64,000 nt of DNA from Trichormus variabilis 0441 (GCF_009856605.1 NZ_CP047242.1:990001-1054000), one strand, 5' to 3'; numbered from the stretch's first letter, positions 25,967-36,095 are shown. A program made the numbers and translations. Notes: generated by a model from the sequence alone, not told the origin.

Positions 25967-28900
25967 ATGAAAATATTACCTATAGAAAATCAAACTGAAT
26001 TGACCGCTATTGATTTCGATCCATTTGCAGATGGTGAATTATTATTAACTGCCCCTGCTACCGAATCTCAAAAAGAAATTTGGGCATCTGTACAGATGGG
26101 GAGTGCTGCTAATTGTGCTTATAACGAATCCCAATCCCTAAACTTAAAAGGACAATTCAATTTAGAAGCTTTTCAATCTGCTATCCAACAGCTAGTTCAA
26201 CGTCATGAGGCTTTACGAACAACCTTTAGTACTAATGGTAGTACACTCTGTATTGTGGCTTCGTTACTAATTGATATTCCTTTTATTGATGTTTCTAATT
26301 TAGAGGTTCAAGAGAGAGAAATAAAAGTAGCTGAAATCTTACAGCAAGAAGTAGGACAACCTTTTGATTTAGAACATGGCCCACTATTTCGAGCAAAAAT
26401 AATTAAATTGCATCCCCAAGAACATTTAGTTACTTTAACTGCCCATCATATTATTTGTGATGGTTGGTCTTGGGGGGTGCTGATGCCTGATTTGGGTCAG
26501 ATATATTCTGATTTGCTGCAAGGGATAATGCCTGATTTAGAAGAGCCAGACAAATTTAGTGAATACGCTATTTTACAGGAAGAAGAAGAACAAACATCAG
26601 AAGCGATCGCCACAGAACAATATTGGTTAGAGCAATTTTCCGACTCAGTACCCGTAGTAGACTTTCCTACAGATCGTCCCCGTCCACCACTGAGGACTTT
26701 TAACGCCGCCCGTGAAGACTGGCAATTAAAACCCGAACTAGTTACCCACCTCAAACAACTAGGAACAAAATTTGGTTGTAGCTTTATGACAACTATTTTG
26801 GCAGGGTTTGAAGTGTGGCTGCATCGATTGACCGGACAAAATGATCTAGTGGTCGGTATTCCCGCCGCCGGACAAGCTGCCTCAGGACAGTATAATCTTG
26901 TAGGGCATTGCGTAAATTTATTACCACTGCGGACTCAGATAGATAGCCAAAAATCTTTTAGTGACTACTTACAAACTAGACGTTCCACCATCTTAGATGC
27001 CTACGATCATCAACAATTCACCTTTGGTGGCCTAGTCAAAAAACTGTCACTGCCACGGGATTCTAGCCGGATTCCTTTAGTGCCAATTACATTCAATATT
27101 GATCAAGGATTGGATAGTGATAAATTACCCTTCGCTGGACTGGAAGTAGAATTTTTCTCTAATCCTCGCTCATTTGAAAATTTTGAACTGTTTATCAACG
27201 CTACAGAATTGCGTGGTCAACTGACACTGGAATGTCAGTACAACACTAATTTATTTGATGCTGATACTATCCGCCGTCGCCTGGCAGAGTTGGAAACCTT
27301 GCTATTGGGTATAGTGTCTAACCCCGATCAAATTATTGCTAAGTTGCCCATCTTACCAGCCGTTGAGCAACAGTTATTAGCCGCATGGAACCAGACTCAA
27401 ACTGACTATCCCCAAGATAAATCCATACACCAGTTATTTGCGGAACAGGTAGAGCGCACCCCCGACGCTGTGGCGTTGATATTTCAAGAGCAACAACTAA
27501 CTTATCGAGAATTAAATATTCGAGCCAATAAATTGGCGCAATATCTGCAAACACTAGGAGTCGGGGCAGACGTTCTGGTGGGTATCTGCGTGGAGCGTTC
27601 CTTAGAAATGGTGGTGGGTCTTTTAGGCATCCTAAAAGCAGGTGGCGCTTATGTACCACTAGATCCTGGTTATCCACCAGAACGCCTGGCTTTCATGCTG
27701 GCAGACACCCAAATTCAATTATTATTGACTCAAAAACACCTAGTTGAAAAGCTACCTACCCACACTGCAACATTAATTTGTTTAGATACCGATGGGGATA
27801 CGATCAACCAAACAACAGTAGAAAATCCCGTTAGTAACGTCACAGCCAATAACTTGGCTTATGTGATGTACACATCTGGTTCTACAGGTCAGCCCAAAGG
27901 TGTCAGTGTTATTCATCAAGGCGTAGTGAGATTAGTCAAAGAAACTAACTATGTCAGCCTCACCAATAAAGAAGTATTTCTGCAAATTAGCCCCATCTCT
28001 TTCGACGCTTCAACTTTTGAAATTTGGGGTTGTTTGCTCAACGGTGGAAAACTAGTAATATTCCCTCCAAACACACCATCTTTAGACGAATTAGAGCAAA
28101 TTATTCAACAACACCAGGTAACAACTCTGTGGTTAACGGCTGGGTTATTTCATCTGATAGTCGATGAAAAAATTGATGCGTTAAAACCCTTACGTCAATT
28201 ATTAGCAGGTGGTGATGTTTTATCAGTTTCCCACGTCCAGAAATTCCTTAGCACAGTAGAGAACTGTAAATTAATTAATGGTTATGGACCAACGGAAAAC
28301 ACAACTTTTACTTGCTGTTATGACATCACAGCACCACTAAAACCAGGGGCTTCTATTCCCATTGGTCGCCCGATCGCCAATAGCCAAGTTTATATATTAG
28401 ACTCTCATTTACAACCAGTTCCCATTGGGGTCACAGGTGAACTGTACATTGGTGGGGATGGTCTAGCGCGAGAATATTTCCATCGCCCTGATTTAACTGC
28501 TGAGAGATTTATTCTTCATCCTTTTAACTCAGATCCTCAATCACGCTTATATAAAAGTGGTGATTTGGCACGCTATTTACCCGATGGCGAGATTGAATAC
28601 CTGGGTCGGATTGATAATCAGGTAAAAGTCAGTGGTTTCCGCATAGAATTGGGTGAAATTGAAATCGCCTTTTTACAACATCCAGCAGTCAAAGAAGCTG
28701 TTGTAGTTGTTAGAGAAGATATTCCTGGAGAGAAACTCTTAGTTGGTTATTTTGTTGCAGAAACTGGTCAAGATAACTTGTCAATCATCTCGGAATTACG
28801 TCAATTTTTAAAACAACAACTCCCAGAATATATGGTGCCAAAGGTTTTTATGGCACTGGAAGCTTTACCACTAAATGCTAACGGCAAAGTTGATCGCCGA

Positions 28901-29248
28901 GTACTACCAAAACCTGATTCTTCTCGTCCAGAATTAGAAGCAAATTATGTCGCACCGCGCACTCCCATTGAACAACAAATTGCTGACATCTGGACGCAGG
29001 TTCTCAATATCAAACGGGTGGGAATTTACGACAACTTTTTTGAACTGGGTGGATATTCTCTAGTAGGCATCCAAGTAATATCTAGACTACGCCAAGCCCT
29101 GCAAGTAGAAATCTTGATGTCCAACTTATTTGAACTACCAACCGTGGCAGATTTAGCAGAACGAGTAGAGACTCTGCGTTGGGCAACTCAGAACGTTCAA
29201 GCTACTGGAGTTGAAACCGCAGATGATTACGAGGAAGGTGAGCTATGA
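25967..29248 (+). CDS. NRPS elongation module: C-A-PCP (valine-like code)
   Basis: This encodes 1093 residues. The C domain (about 25-455) keeps HHIICDG (160-166), so it should be active. The A domain (about 485-985) has YTSGSTGQPKG, GPTENTT, LYKSGDLARY and NANGKVDR. Its specificity residues read DAFWLGGTFK, exactly as in the first NRPS gene, and long blocks around the pocket are the same or nearly so. A valine-like residue is predicted. The PCP carries Ser1031 in FELGGYSL. The acidic C-terminal tail (VETADDYEEGEL) is a plausible partner for the helical docking domain of the next protein. Its stop overlaps the next start as ATGA (29245-29248). The C domain must accept the product of the PKS-aminotransferase module. 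Confidence 0.93.
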   Translation: MKILPIENQTELTAIDFDPFADGELLLTAPATESQKEIWASVQMGSAANCAYNESQSLNLKGQFNLEAFQSAIQQLVQRHEALRTTFSTNGSTLCIVASLLIDIPFIDVSNLEVQEREIKVAEILQQEVGQPFDLEHGPLFRAKIIKLHPQEHLVTLTAHHIICDGWSWGVLMPDLGQIYSDLLQGIMPDLEEPDKFSEYAILQEEEEQTSEAIATEQYWLEQFSDSVPVVDFPTDRPRPPLRTFNAAREDWQLKPELVTHLKQLGTKFGCSFMTTILAGFEVWLHRLTGQNDLVVGIPAAGQAASGQYNLVGHCVNLLPLRTQIDSQKSFSDYLQTRRSTILDAYDHQQFTFGGLVKKLSLPRDSSRIPLVPITFNIDQGLDSDKLPFAGLEVEFFSNPRSFENFELFINATELRGQLTLECQYNTNLFDADTIRRRLAELETLLLGIVSNPDQIIAKLPILPAVEQQLLAAWNQTQTDYPQDKSIHQLFAEQVERTPDAVALIFQEQQLTYRELNIRANKLAQYLQTLGVGADVLVGICVERSLEMVVGLLGILKAGGAYVPLDPGYPPERLAFMLADTQIQLLLTQKHLVEKLPTHTATLICLDTDGDTINQTTVENPVSNVTANNLAYVMYTSGSTGQPKGVSVIHQGVVRLVKETNYVSLTNKEVFLQISPISFDASTFEIWGCLLNGGKLVIFPPNTPSLDELEQIIQQHQVTTLWLTAGLFHLIVDEKIDALKPLRQLLAGGDVLSVSHVQKFLSTVENCKLINGYGPTENTTFTCCYDITAPLKPGASIPIGRPIANSQVYILDSHLQPVPIGVTGELYIGGDGLAREYFHRPDLTAERFILHPFNSDPQSRLYKSGDLARYLPDGEIEYLGRIDNQVKVSGFRIELGEIEIAFLQHPAVKEAVVVVREDIPGEKLLVGYFVAETGQDNLSIISELRQFLKQQLPEYMVPKVFMALEALPLNANGKVDRRVLPKPDSSRPELEANYVAPRTPIEQQIADIWTQVLNIKRVGIYDNFFELGGYSLVGIQVISRLRQALQVEILMSNLFELPTVADLAERVETLRWATQNVQATGVETADDYEEGEL

Positions 29249-32200
29249 AAACATTGGATGAACTCCTATCTGAGCTACGTCAGCGAAATGTGCAGCTTTG
29301 GCTGGAAGGCGATCGCCTACGCTATCGGGTAGCAAAAGACAGCCTCACCCCAGAACTGCTAACAGAGTTAAAGTCTCAAAAAGCGGAAATCATTGACTTT
29401 CTGCGGCGAATTACCACAGTAGCCAGTTCTCAAATTCCTCCAATCGTATCCTGTGAACGGAACGGTAGCTTACCACTTTCTTTTGGTCAACAAAGGTTAT
29501 GGTTTCTCCATCAGTTTGAACCTGATAGTTCCTCAAATAATATGCCAGTGGTGGTGCGTTTTACAGGGAATCTCAACGTTACCATCCTCGAAGAAAGCAT
29601 TAACGAAGTCGTCCGTCGTCATGAAGTTTTGCGGACAACTTTCCCCGCCGTCAATGGAAAAGCTACTCTACTCATCGCTCCTGATATTTCTTTACAATTG
29701 CCAATAATTGATTTGCAGTCAGTATCAGATGAAGAACGGGAGGCTGAGGCTTACCGATTAGCAACTAATGAAGCTCATCGACCCTTTGACTTGGCTAACG
29801 GCCCCATCTTGCGAGTCTTACTGCTCAGGTTGAGCGAACAAGAGCATCTGCTAATTTGGAATATGCACTGCATAGTTTGTGATGGGGCTTCATCTGATGT
29901 GTTTTATCAGGACTTGACCACCATCTACAAAGCTTTGGCAGAGGGAAAAGCATCTCCATTATCTCCTTTACCACTACAGTATGCTGATTTTGCTCACTGG
30001 CAACATCAGTGGCTACAAGGAGAGGTTTTAGAGTCCCAAGTAAATTACTGGAAGCAAAAACTAGAGGGCAGTTTACCTATTATTCAATTACCTTACGATC
30101 GCCCTCGTCCTGCTGGTGCGCAGACTTATCGGGGCGATCGCTCCGCCCTATTGCTACCAAAATCTCTGAATTATGCCCTAACAGAATTGAGTCAAAAGTG
30201 GGGTGTAACTCTCTTTATGACTCTACTGACAGTGTTTGAGCTATTACTCTACCGTTATTCTGGTCAAGAAGACCTACTTATTAGTTTTGCCAGTGCTGGT
30301 CGGGGGCAGGTGGAAACCGAAAGACTAATTGGATTTTTTTCTAATACTCTTGTCCTGCGGAGTAACTTGGCAGGTAACCCAACTTTCCGCCAATTGTTGG
30401 GTCGGGTACGTAAGGATTGCTTAGAAGCTTATGCCCACCAAGACCTACCCTTTGAACGATTAATTGAAGAACTCAGACCAGAACAACGCAATCGCAGCAC
30501 CTCACCACTATTTCAGGTGAAATTTTCCCTCAACCCCCCTTGGTCGAATGGTCGTGGCATGGCATCGGTGGAGTTGCCTGATTTGAAGATTACTTCCCTG
30601 TTTGGTTACATCTATCATGGCAAGACCAAATATGATTTGACATTGGTGTTACGGGAACAGGATAACGGACTAGGCATGGTATTTGACTACAATGCAGATA
30701 TGTTTGAGTCAAGTACCATAGAAAGGATGTTGGGACACTTCCAGAATTTACTTGAAGGTATTGTAGCTAATCCAGATTGTCCGATTTCCGAATTAACTCT
30801 GTTAACACAGCCAGAGCAGCATCAGCTTTTAGTTGAGTGGAATCATCGCCAAACTGCGGATATTAAAGATATTTGCATTCATCAATTATTTGAGGCTCAA
30901 GTCCGACGCACTCCCCATAATATTGCTGTAATTGAGGATAATCAACAACTAAATTATCAAGAACTCAACGAACGTGCCAACCAATTAGCTCATTATTTGC
31001 AGACATTAGGTGTAGGTGCAGGGATATGTGTTGGTTTATATTTAGAGCCATCTCTGGAAATGATTGTCGGATTGCTAGGTATTTGCAAAGCCGGAGGAAC
31101 ATACATACCAATCACCCCAACATCCCACCCCAATGATCTAGCTTTCATCTTAAATGATGCTCATGTATCTTTATTGTTAACTAAAAAGTCCTGGTCTGAG
31201 AAACTACCTGAGTGTGAATCCAGCATTATTTGTTTGGATAGTGATGAAGAAGTGATCGCCCCCCACAGTCGGCAAAATTTAGTCACTCAGGTAACATCTG
31301 GGAATCTCGCCTGTGTAATATATGCACCCAATCCGATAAATAAACCCGACGGGATCGCCATGAGCCACAGCAATTTAGTTAATCATGCTGTAGCTATTCA
31401 TCAACTTTGGGAAGTGAGCGCAGGCGATCGCATCCTAGTGTTTTCTGGTATCAGTAGCGATACAACTATCGAATCACTATTTCCCTGTTGGATGAATGGT
31501 GCTAGTGCAGTTATTCAGCCCCAAACCACCCAAAACTCAATCACAAATTTCTTTTCGTTCATCGCCCAACAGCAGATTACAGTTCTCAATTTACCTACTT
31601 TCTTTTGGTATAAAATACTTAAAGAAATATCAACCTCTCAAGCACCTTTACTTGAAAGCTTACGCTTGGTAATGGTTGGCGGCGAAAAAGTCTCACGTAC
31701 TGCTTATGAAAGTTGGATAGAACTGGTCGGGAAACAAACACGCTGGCTCAATGCCTATGGCTCAATCGCCACAACTTTCACTGCCACAGTTTACGATCCA
31801 CAAACAGCTAGTAGTGAAACAGAAATTCTCATCGGTCAACCCATAGCCAATACTCAAATATACATTCTCGATCAACTATTGCAACCTGTACCCGTTGGCG
31901 CTCCTGGAGAAGTCTACATCAGTGGTGTTGGTGTCGCTAAAGGCTACTTCAGACGCACTGATTTGACATCTGAGAGATTTATTCCTCATCCCTTCAGTGA
32001 CAATACTCATGAAAGATTGTATAAAACTGGAGATTTAGCCCGCTACCTACCAGATGGCAACATTGAATATTTGGGACGCACTGACAACCAAGTTAAAATA
32101 TGTGGTGTCTGTGTTGATTTAGAACAAATAGAAGCTCTACTTCATCAACATCAAGCCATAACTCAAGCCGTGGTTATTGCTACTGAAGTAACTTCTGGCG

Positions 32201-33555
32201 AAAAGCAGCTAGTAGCTTACCTCGTCACTCAACCAGAACAAACTCCTACAATTGATGATTTACAAACTTTTCTCTCACAAAAAATTCCCCATTACTGGAT
32301 TCCTTCAGACTTTATTTTCCTAGAATCTCTACCTGTCAATACCAACGGGCAAGTCAATCGTGGCGCTCTCCCAGAGCCTAATTTCATCAAACAAAAATCA
32401 GGAGCTAATTTTGTAGCTCCTCGCAATCAGCTAGAAATAGAGTTAACGAAAATTTGGGAAAATGTTTTAGGTAAACATCCAATAGGATTAAAAGACAACT
32501 TTTTCGGGTTGGGAGGACATTCACTTTTAGCACTACGAATGTTTTCTCAGATTGAAACTATTTTTGGTAAAAATCTCCCCCTAGCTATCCTCTTTCAAGC
32601 ACCGACAATTCAGCAATTATCTGACATTTTGCAACAGGAAGGATGCTCAACTTCATGGTCTTCACTTGTTCCTATCCAACTCAATGGATCTAAGCCACCT
32701 TTATTTCTAATTCATCCAATTGGTGGTAACGTTTTAGAGTATTCTACCCTCACCCATTATTTAGGTGAAGAACAACCCATTTACGGACTACAGTCCTTGG
32801 GATTAGATGGTAAGCAAGCTCCTCTGAACCGAGTTGAAGACATGGCTAACGCCTATCTTCAAGAAATACGTAGCATTCAACCTAATGGGCCATATTTCAT
32901 TGCAGGTTATTCCTTTGGTGGATTAGTAGCCTATGAAATGGCACAACAACTATACACTCAAGGACAAAAAATAGGACTCTTAGCCTTATTAGATACAAGC
33001 TGTCCTAACTTACAAATAACTCGTCCATCATTGAATAAATTTGTCCGAGTTCATGTAAATAATCTTTGGAAACTTCAACCCCAAGAGAAGTTGATTTATA
33101 TCCGCAATTGGTTGAAGTGGTATTTAAAAAAGAAAAATACCAGAGATGTTTTAATTCAAGATTGGCAAGAAGTTTTGGAAAACTCTCATATTGTCAATGT
33201 TATAGATGCTAACGTACAAGCTTATGAAAATTACACAGCTCAACCGTATGCAGGAGCAATGACTTTATTTCGCTCTAGCATACAGCCAGTAAAATTGTCA
33301 GACAATATTGATTTGGGATGGCATGATTTAGTCACGGGAGGTTTAGAGATTCATCATCTTACTGGAGATCACAGCAGGTTACTCAAAGAACCCCACGTCC
33401 AAAAATTGACAAAACAATTGAAAATCTGTTTAGAGCGATCGCTAACAGACAATACTTTGCTTTTTGATGATTTAAATAAATTTCAACCAAGGCTGATTTC
33501 TCATGTCGGGACAACGCAAACTAGTAGTCAATTCTCTATCAATGTTAGTAAATAA
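29245..33555 (+). CDS. NRPS terminal module with degenerate C and A domains: docking-C*-A*-PCP-TE
   Basis: This encodes 1436 residues. Residues 1-55 (LDELLSELRQRNVQLWLEGD...) are a TubC-type N-terminal docking domain. In the C domain (about 75-510) the HHxxxDG motif reads HCIVCDG (208-214), so the second, catalytic His is Cys209. In the A domain (about 545-1045) A3 reads YAPNPINKPDGIA in place of YTSGSTGxPKGV, GPTE is GSIA (839-842), and the catalytic Lys of NGK(V/I)DR is Gln1036. It should not activate an amino acid. The PCP (Ser1093 in GLGGHSL) and TE (Ser1223 in GYSFGG, Asp in LLDTSCP, His in TGDHSRLL) look intact. It may act as a passive carrier and release unit. Its 3' end overlaps the flippase gene by up to 53 bases. 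Confidence 0.92.
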   Translation: MKTLDELLSELRQRNVQLWLEGDRLRYRVAKDSLTPELLTELKSQKAEIIDFLRRITTVASSQIPPIVSCERNGSLPLSFGQQRLWFLHQFEPDSSSNNMPVVVRFTGNLNVTILEESINEVVRRHEVLRTTFPAVNGKATLLIAPDISLQLPIIDLQSVSDEEREAEAYRLATNEAHRPFDLANGPILRVLLLRLSEQEHLLIWNMHCIVCDGASSDVFYQDLTTIYKALAEGKASPLSPLPLQYADFAHWQHQWLQGEVLESQVNYWKQKLEGSLPIIQLPYDRPRPAGAQTYRGDRSALLLPKSLNYALTELSQKWGVTLFMTLLTVFELLLYRYSGQEDLLISFASAGRGQVETERLIGFFSNTLVLRSNLAGNPTFRQLLGRVRKDCLEAYAHQDLPFERLIEELRPEQRNRSTSPLFQVKFSLNPPWSNGRGMASVELPDLKITSLFGYIYHGKTKYDLTLVLREQDNGLGMVFDYNADMFESSTIERMLGHFQNLLEGIVANPDCPISELTLLTQPEQHQLLVEWNHRQTADIKDICIHQLFEAQVRRTPHNIAVIEDNQQLNYQELNERANQLAHYLQTLGVGAGICVGLYLEPSLEMIVGLLGICKAGGTYIPITPTSHPNDLAFILNDAHVSLLLTKKSWSEKLPECESSIICLDSDEEVIAPHSRQNLVTQVTSGNLACVIYAPNPINKPDGIAMSHSNLVNHAVAIHQLWEVSAGDRILVFSGISSDTTIESLFPCWMNGASAVIQPQTTQNSITNFFSFIAQQQITVLNLPTFFWYKILKEISTSQAPLLESLRLVMVGGEKVSRTAYESWIELVGKQTRWLNAYGSIATTFTATVYDPQTASSETEILIGQPIANTQIYILDQLLQPVPVGAPGEVYISGVGVAKGYFRRTDLTSERFIPHPFSDNTHERLYKTGDLARYLPDGNIEYLGRTDNQVKICGVCVDLEQIEALLHQHQAITQAVVIATEVTSGEKQLVAYLVTQPEQTPTIDDLQTFLSQKIPHYWIPSDFIFLESLPVNTNGQVNRGALPEPNFIKQKSGANFVAPRNQLEIELTKIWENVLGKHPIGLKDNFFGLGGHSLLALRMFSQIETIFGKNLPLAILFQAPTIQQLSDILQQEGCSTSWSSLVPIQLNGSKPPLFLIHPIGGNVLEYSTLTHYLGEEQPIYGLQSLGLDGKQAPLNRVEDMANAYLQEIRSIQPNGPYFIAGYSFGGLVAYEMAQQLYTQGQKIGLLALLDTSCPNLQITRPSLNKFVRVHVNNLWKLQPQEKLIYIRNWLKWYLKKKNTRDVLIQDWQEVLENSHIVNVIDANVQAYENYTAQPYAGAMTLFRSSIQPVKLSDNIDLGWHDLVTGGLEIHHLTGDHSRLLKEPHVQKLTKQLKICLERSLTDNTLLFDDLNKFQPRLISHVGTTQTSSQFSINVSK

Positions 33556-34939
33556 GTTAACACAAGGGATTACAACCTTTGTATTAACTGCGGCTATAGC
33601 TCGTAATCTCGGCGCTTCCTCCTTAGGGCAATATCTTTTGGCTCTCAGCTATTACTACATTTTTGTGAATCTTATATCTCAAGGTTTTAAGACCTTGTTT
33701 ACTAGAGAAATAGCTCGTGAGCCAGAATTAACATCAGAATACCTAGTAAGCGGTACTTTATTACAGTTTGTTTTTAGCATTATTGGTTATTTAGCCCTAG
33801 TTGTTGTAGTATTTTTACTACCCTATAATGCCGATACTTCATTCATTTGTTACGTTATGGGCTTGACTATTGTACCTTTTGCCCTTTCCAACATCACGGA
33901 GGCAATTTTTCAAGCTCAAGAAAAAATGCACTTAATTGCTATTTCTACGGTACCAGTTTATATTCTGCGTTTACTGGTGATGGTTTGGGCAATGCAGCTA
34001 AATTATGGAGTTGAATATATTGCCGGAATTTTACTATTTTCCGAATGTTTGATTCTGGTAATTGAATGGTTGTTACTGACTAAGATAATTAAACCTAAAT
34101 GGCACATTAAGCAAGATTTTATCTGGAAAACTATCAAAGCAGCCCGCACTTTTGTTGCTATTGAGGGAATAGGTATTATTGCCGGCAAATTAAATCTACT
34201 TATTTTATCTATTTTAGGTAGTGAAATATTAGTTGGCATTTATGGGGCAGTCATACAGCTTTTACAGCCCTTTATTCTTGTTTCTAGTAGTATAGCCTTG
34301 GCTGCTTTTCCTAGTATGTCCAAAGCTGTTGCTTTAGGTAAAAATCAACAACGCAAAGTAGCAGAAGATGTAATTAACATCCTACTTTGTATGAGTTTAC
34401 CGTTCTTTATCGGAATTTTATTATTTTCTCATGAATTATTGTCATTAGTCTACAAAGACCAAGGTATCACGGCAGCAACAACAACTTTAAAGTTAGTCTC
34501 TTTTGCACTAATTTCAAATAGTTTTTCGGGAATATTTGGCTATTTGTTGATAGCAAATGGCTTTGAAAAATTTAACTTACTAGAAGCAGTATTAACTACA
34601 TTGGTGGGAGGAATATCAGGTATTGTTTTAATTGGTCAACATCAACTATTAGGTGCTGCCTTGATGAGTCTGTTTATGAGCTATACTAACTTATCTTTTT
34701 TTGGATACATCATATATCGTCGTCTATTCTCCCTAAATCTTCGGCGAGTTTTAATACGTCCCTTGTTGATTACCACTTTTATGACTGCTGTTTTTTTCTT
34801 ACTTAAAACAACTAATTTAAATTTTGTATGGATTTTAATTTTTGCATTCTCCGTCTATATTATGCTAATCTCATTGTTGGCTATTCGTCAGTTTGGTGGT
34901 TTTAATTCTGTATATAAAAAAATTCTAAGCAAAGGGTAA
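33503..34939 (+). CDS. Polysaccharide flippase, Wzx/MOP family
   Basis: This encodes 478 residues with about 12-14 membrane segments and no soluble domain. The N-terminus (KLVVNSLSMLVNKLTQGITTFVLT) and the IARNLGASSLGQYLLALSYY segment are typical of Wzx proteins of the MOP superfamily, which flip lipid-linked repeat units across the inner membrane. With the preferred ATG at 33503 (weak AAGG at 33488) the gene overlaps the NRPS by 53 bases; an internal ATG at 33542 would cut that to 14. Either way, translation of NRPS and flippase is probably coupled. This is the strongest physical link between the peptide and glycan halves of the locus. Confidence 0.92.
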   Translation: MSGQRKLVVNSLSMLVNKLTQGITTFVLTAAIARNLGASSLGQYLLALSYYYIFVNLISQGFKTLFTREIAREPELTSEYLVSGTLLQFVFSIIGYLALVVVVFLLPYNADTSFICYVMGLTIVPFALSNITEAIFQAQEKMHLIAISTVPVYILRLLVMVWAMQLNYGVEYIAGILLFSECLILVIEWLLLTKIIKPKWHIKQDFIWKTIKAARTFVAIEGIGIIAGKLNLLILSILGSEILVGIYGAVIQLLQPFILVSSSIALAAFPSMSKAVALGKNQQRKVAEDVINILLCMSLPFFIGILLFSHELLSLVYKDQGITAATTTLKLVSFALISNSFSGIFGYLLIANGFEKFNLLEAVLTTLVGGISGIVLIGQHQLLGAALMSLFMSYTNLSFFGYIIYRRLFSLNLRRVLIRPLLITTFMTAVFFLLKTTNLNFVWILIFAFSVYIMLISLLAIRQFGGFNSVYKKILSKG

Positions 34940-34947
34940 ATTTTAAA

Positions 34948-35961
34948 ATGTATCAAGAAGATATTTATATGAAACCTGATATATCTGTAATTATTCCTGC
35001 ATACAATACAGAGGCCTATATTGCCAAAGCAATAGAATCTGTTTTATTCCAAACTTGGAGAAATTTTGAATTGATTGTGGTAGATGATGCTTCTACAGAT
35101 TGCACGGTAGATGTAATTAAAAGTTTTACTGACCAACGAATCAAATTATTTGTAAACCCCAAAAATACTGGCGCAAGCGGTGCGCGTAATCGCGCTCTCC
35201 AGATAGCTCAGGGTAAATGGATTGCAGTTTTGGATGCAGATGATTGGTATGCACCAGAGCGATTAGAAAAATTATGGCAAGTAGCAACTTCAGAAAATGC
35301 TGACATTGTTGCCGATGATTTCTATATTGTACAAGATGGTGAACATTTTCCTCGGAGTACAGCCATCCGTGAAAGTGGAGAAAAGATTAATGATTTAAAA
35401 ATAATCGAGCCTGTGTTTTTTGTAAAAACAGATGTCTATGGAAAACGGGGTTTGCGTCTCGGACTTTCTAAGCCTATGTTCAAAAGAGAGTTTCTCATTA
35501 AAAATAATATTAAATATGATGAAACTCTGACTGTGGTGCAAGATTTTTGGTTAGATATGGAGTGTTTAGTCAGGGGAGCTAAATTTATACTCATACCCCA
35601 GCCATATTATTATTATCGCTGTCGTGAAGGTTCATTAATCACTTCTAGTCATAATCATAAAAAAAATTTAGAGCAGTCTTGCCAAAAAATTGTAGACTTC
35701 ATTAAACAAGAAAATTTGTATAATCAAAACCCTGAATTAGCACAAGCTTTATCGTATAATCTTCAAATTTTTGAAAAAAATTTAGCTTATTACCGAGTTA
35801 TTGAACCAATTAAGCAAAAGTATTGGTTACAGGCCGTACGTGAATTGATTAATTATCCTTATGTTCTTATCCATCTATTACTAAAAATACCAGGAATAAT
35901 TAAAAGACGTATTCAATACTATTTATTCAAAGATAAATCCGCATTTAAGATTTATAACTAA
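34948..35961 (+). CDS. Family 2 glycosyltransferase
   Basis: This encodes 337 residues, or 330 from the second ATG at 34969, which directly precedes the fold (MKPDISVIIPAYNTEAYI). GT-A hallmarks are the PDISVIIPAYN strand, LIVVDDASTD, NTGASGARNRAL and the metal-binding DADDW. The C-terminal part is variable and ends in a hydrophobic/basic helix (YVLIHLLLKIPGIIKRRIQ) that may touch the membrane. It adds one sugar to the lipid-linked unit in the cytoplasm. It starts 8 bases after the flippase stops. The donor and acceptor are unknown. Confidence 0.92.
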   Translation: MYQEDIYMKPDISVIIPAYNTEAYIAKAIESVLFQTWRNFELIVVDDASTDCTVDVIKSFTDQRIKLFVNPKNTGASGARNRALQIAQGKWIAVLDADDWYAPERLEKLWQVATSENADIVADDFYIVQDGEHFPRSTAIRESGEKINDLKIIEPVFFVKTDVYGKRGLRLGLSKPMFKREFLIKNNIKYDETLTVVQDFWLDMECLVRGAKFILIPQPYYYYRCREGSLITSSHNHKKNLEQSCQKIVDFIKQENLYNQNPELAQALSYNLQIFEKNLAYYRVIEPIKQKYWLQAVRELINYPYVLIHLLLKIPGIIKRRIQYYLFKDKSAFKIYN

Positions 35962-36014
35962 ATTAAATTATCAATCCAAAAGGTAATAATCAGTTTCAAT
36001 GGGATAATCTACAG

Positions 36015-36095
36015 ATGAAAATTGCCAAATTTCTTATGAATCAATTAGCAACTTCCCCAATATCATCTGAGAGAAAAAATACAGATGATAAATAA
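36015..36095 (+). other. Very short open frame between glycosyltransferase genes
   Basis: ATG at 36015 opens 26 codons (MKIAKFLMNQLATSPISSER and six more residues) in the 171-base gap between two glycosyltransferase genes. The start resembles the beginning of many GT proteins and may be a remnant or chance. No ribosome-binding site is obvious. Confidence 0.15.

Noticed and set aside
16862..33555. Assignment to a named cyanobacterial peptide such as microginin, aeruginosin or nostocyclopeptide
   Set aside because: The module order (A-PCP, KS-AT-ACP-AMT, C-A-PCP, C*-A*-PCP-TE) and the surrounding glycan genes do not match any of these pathways as I know them.
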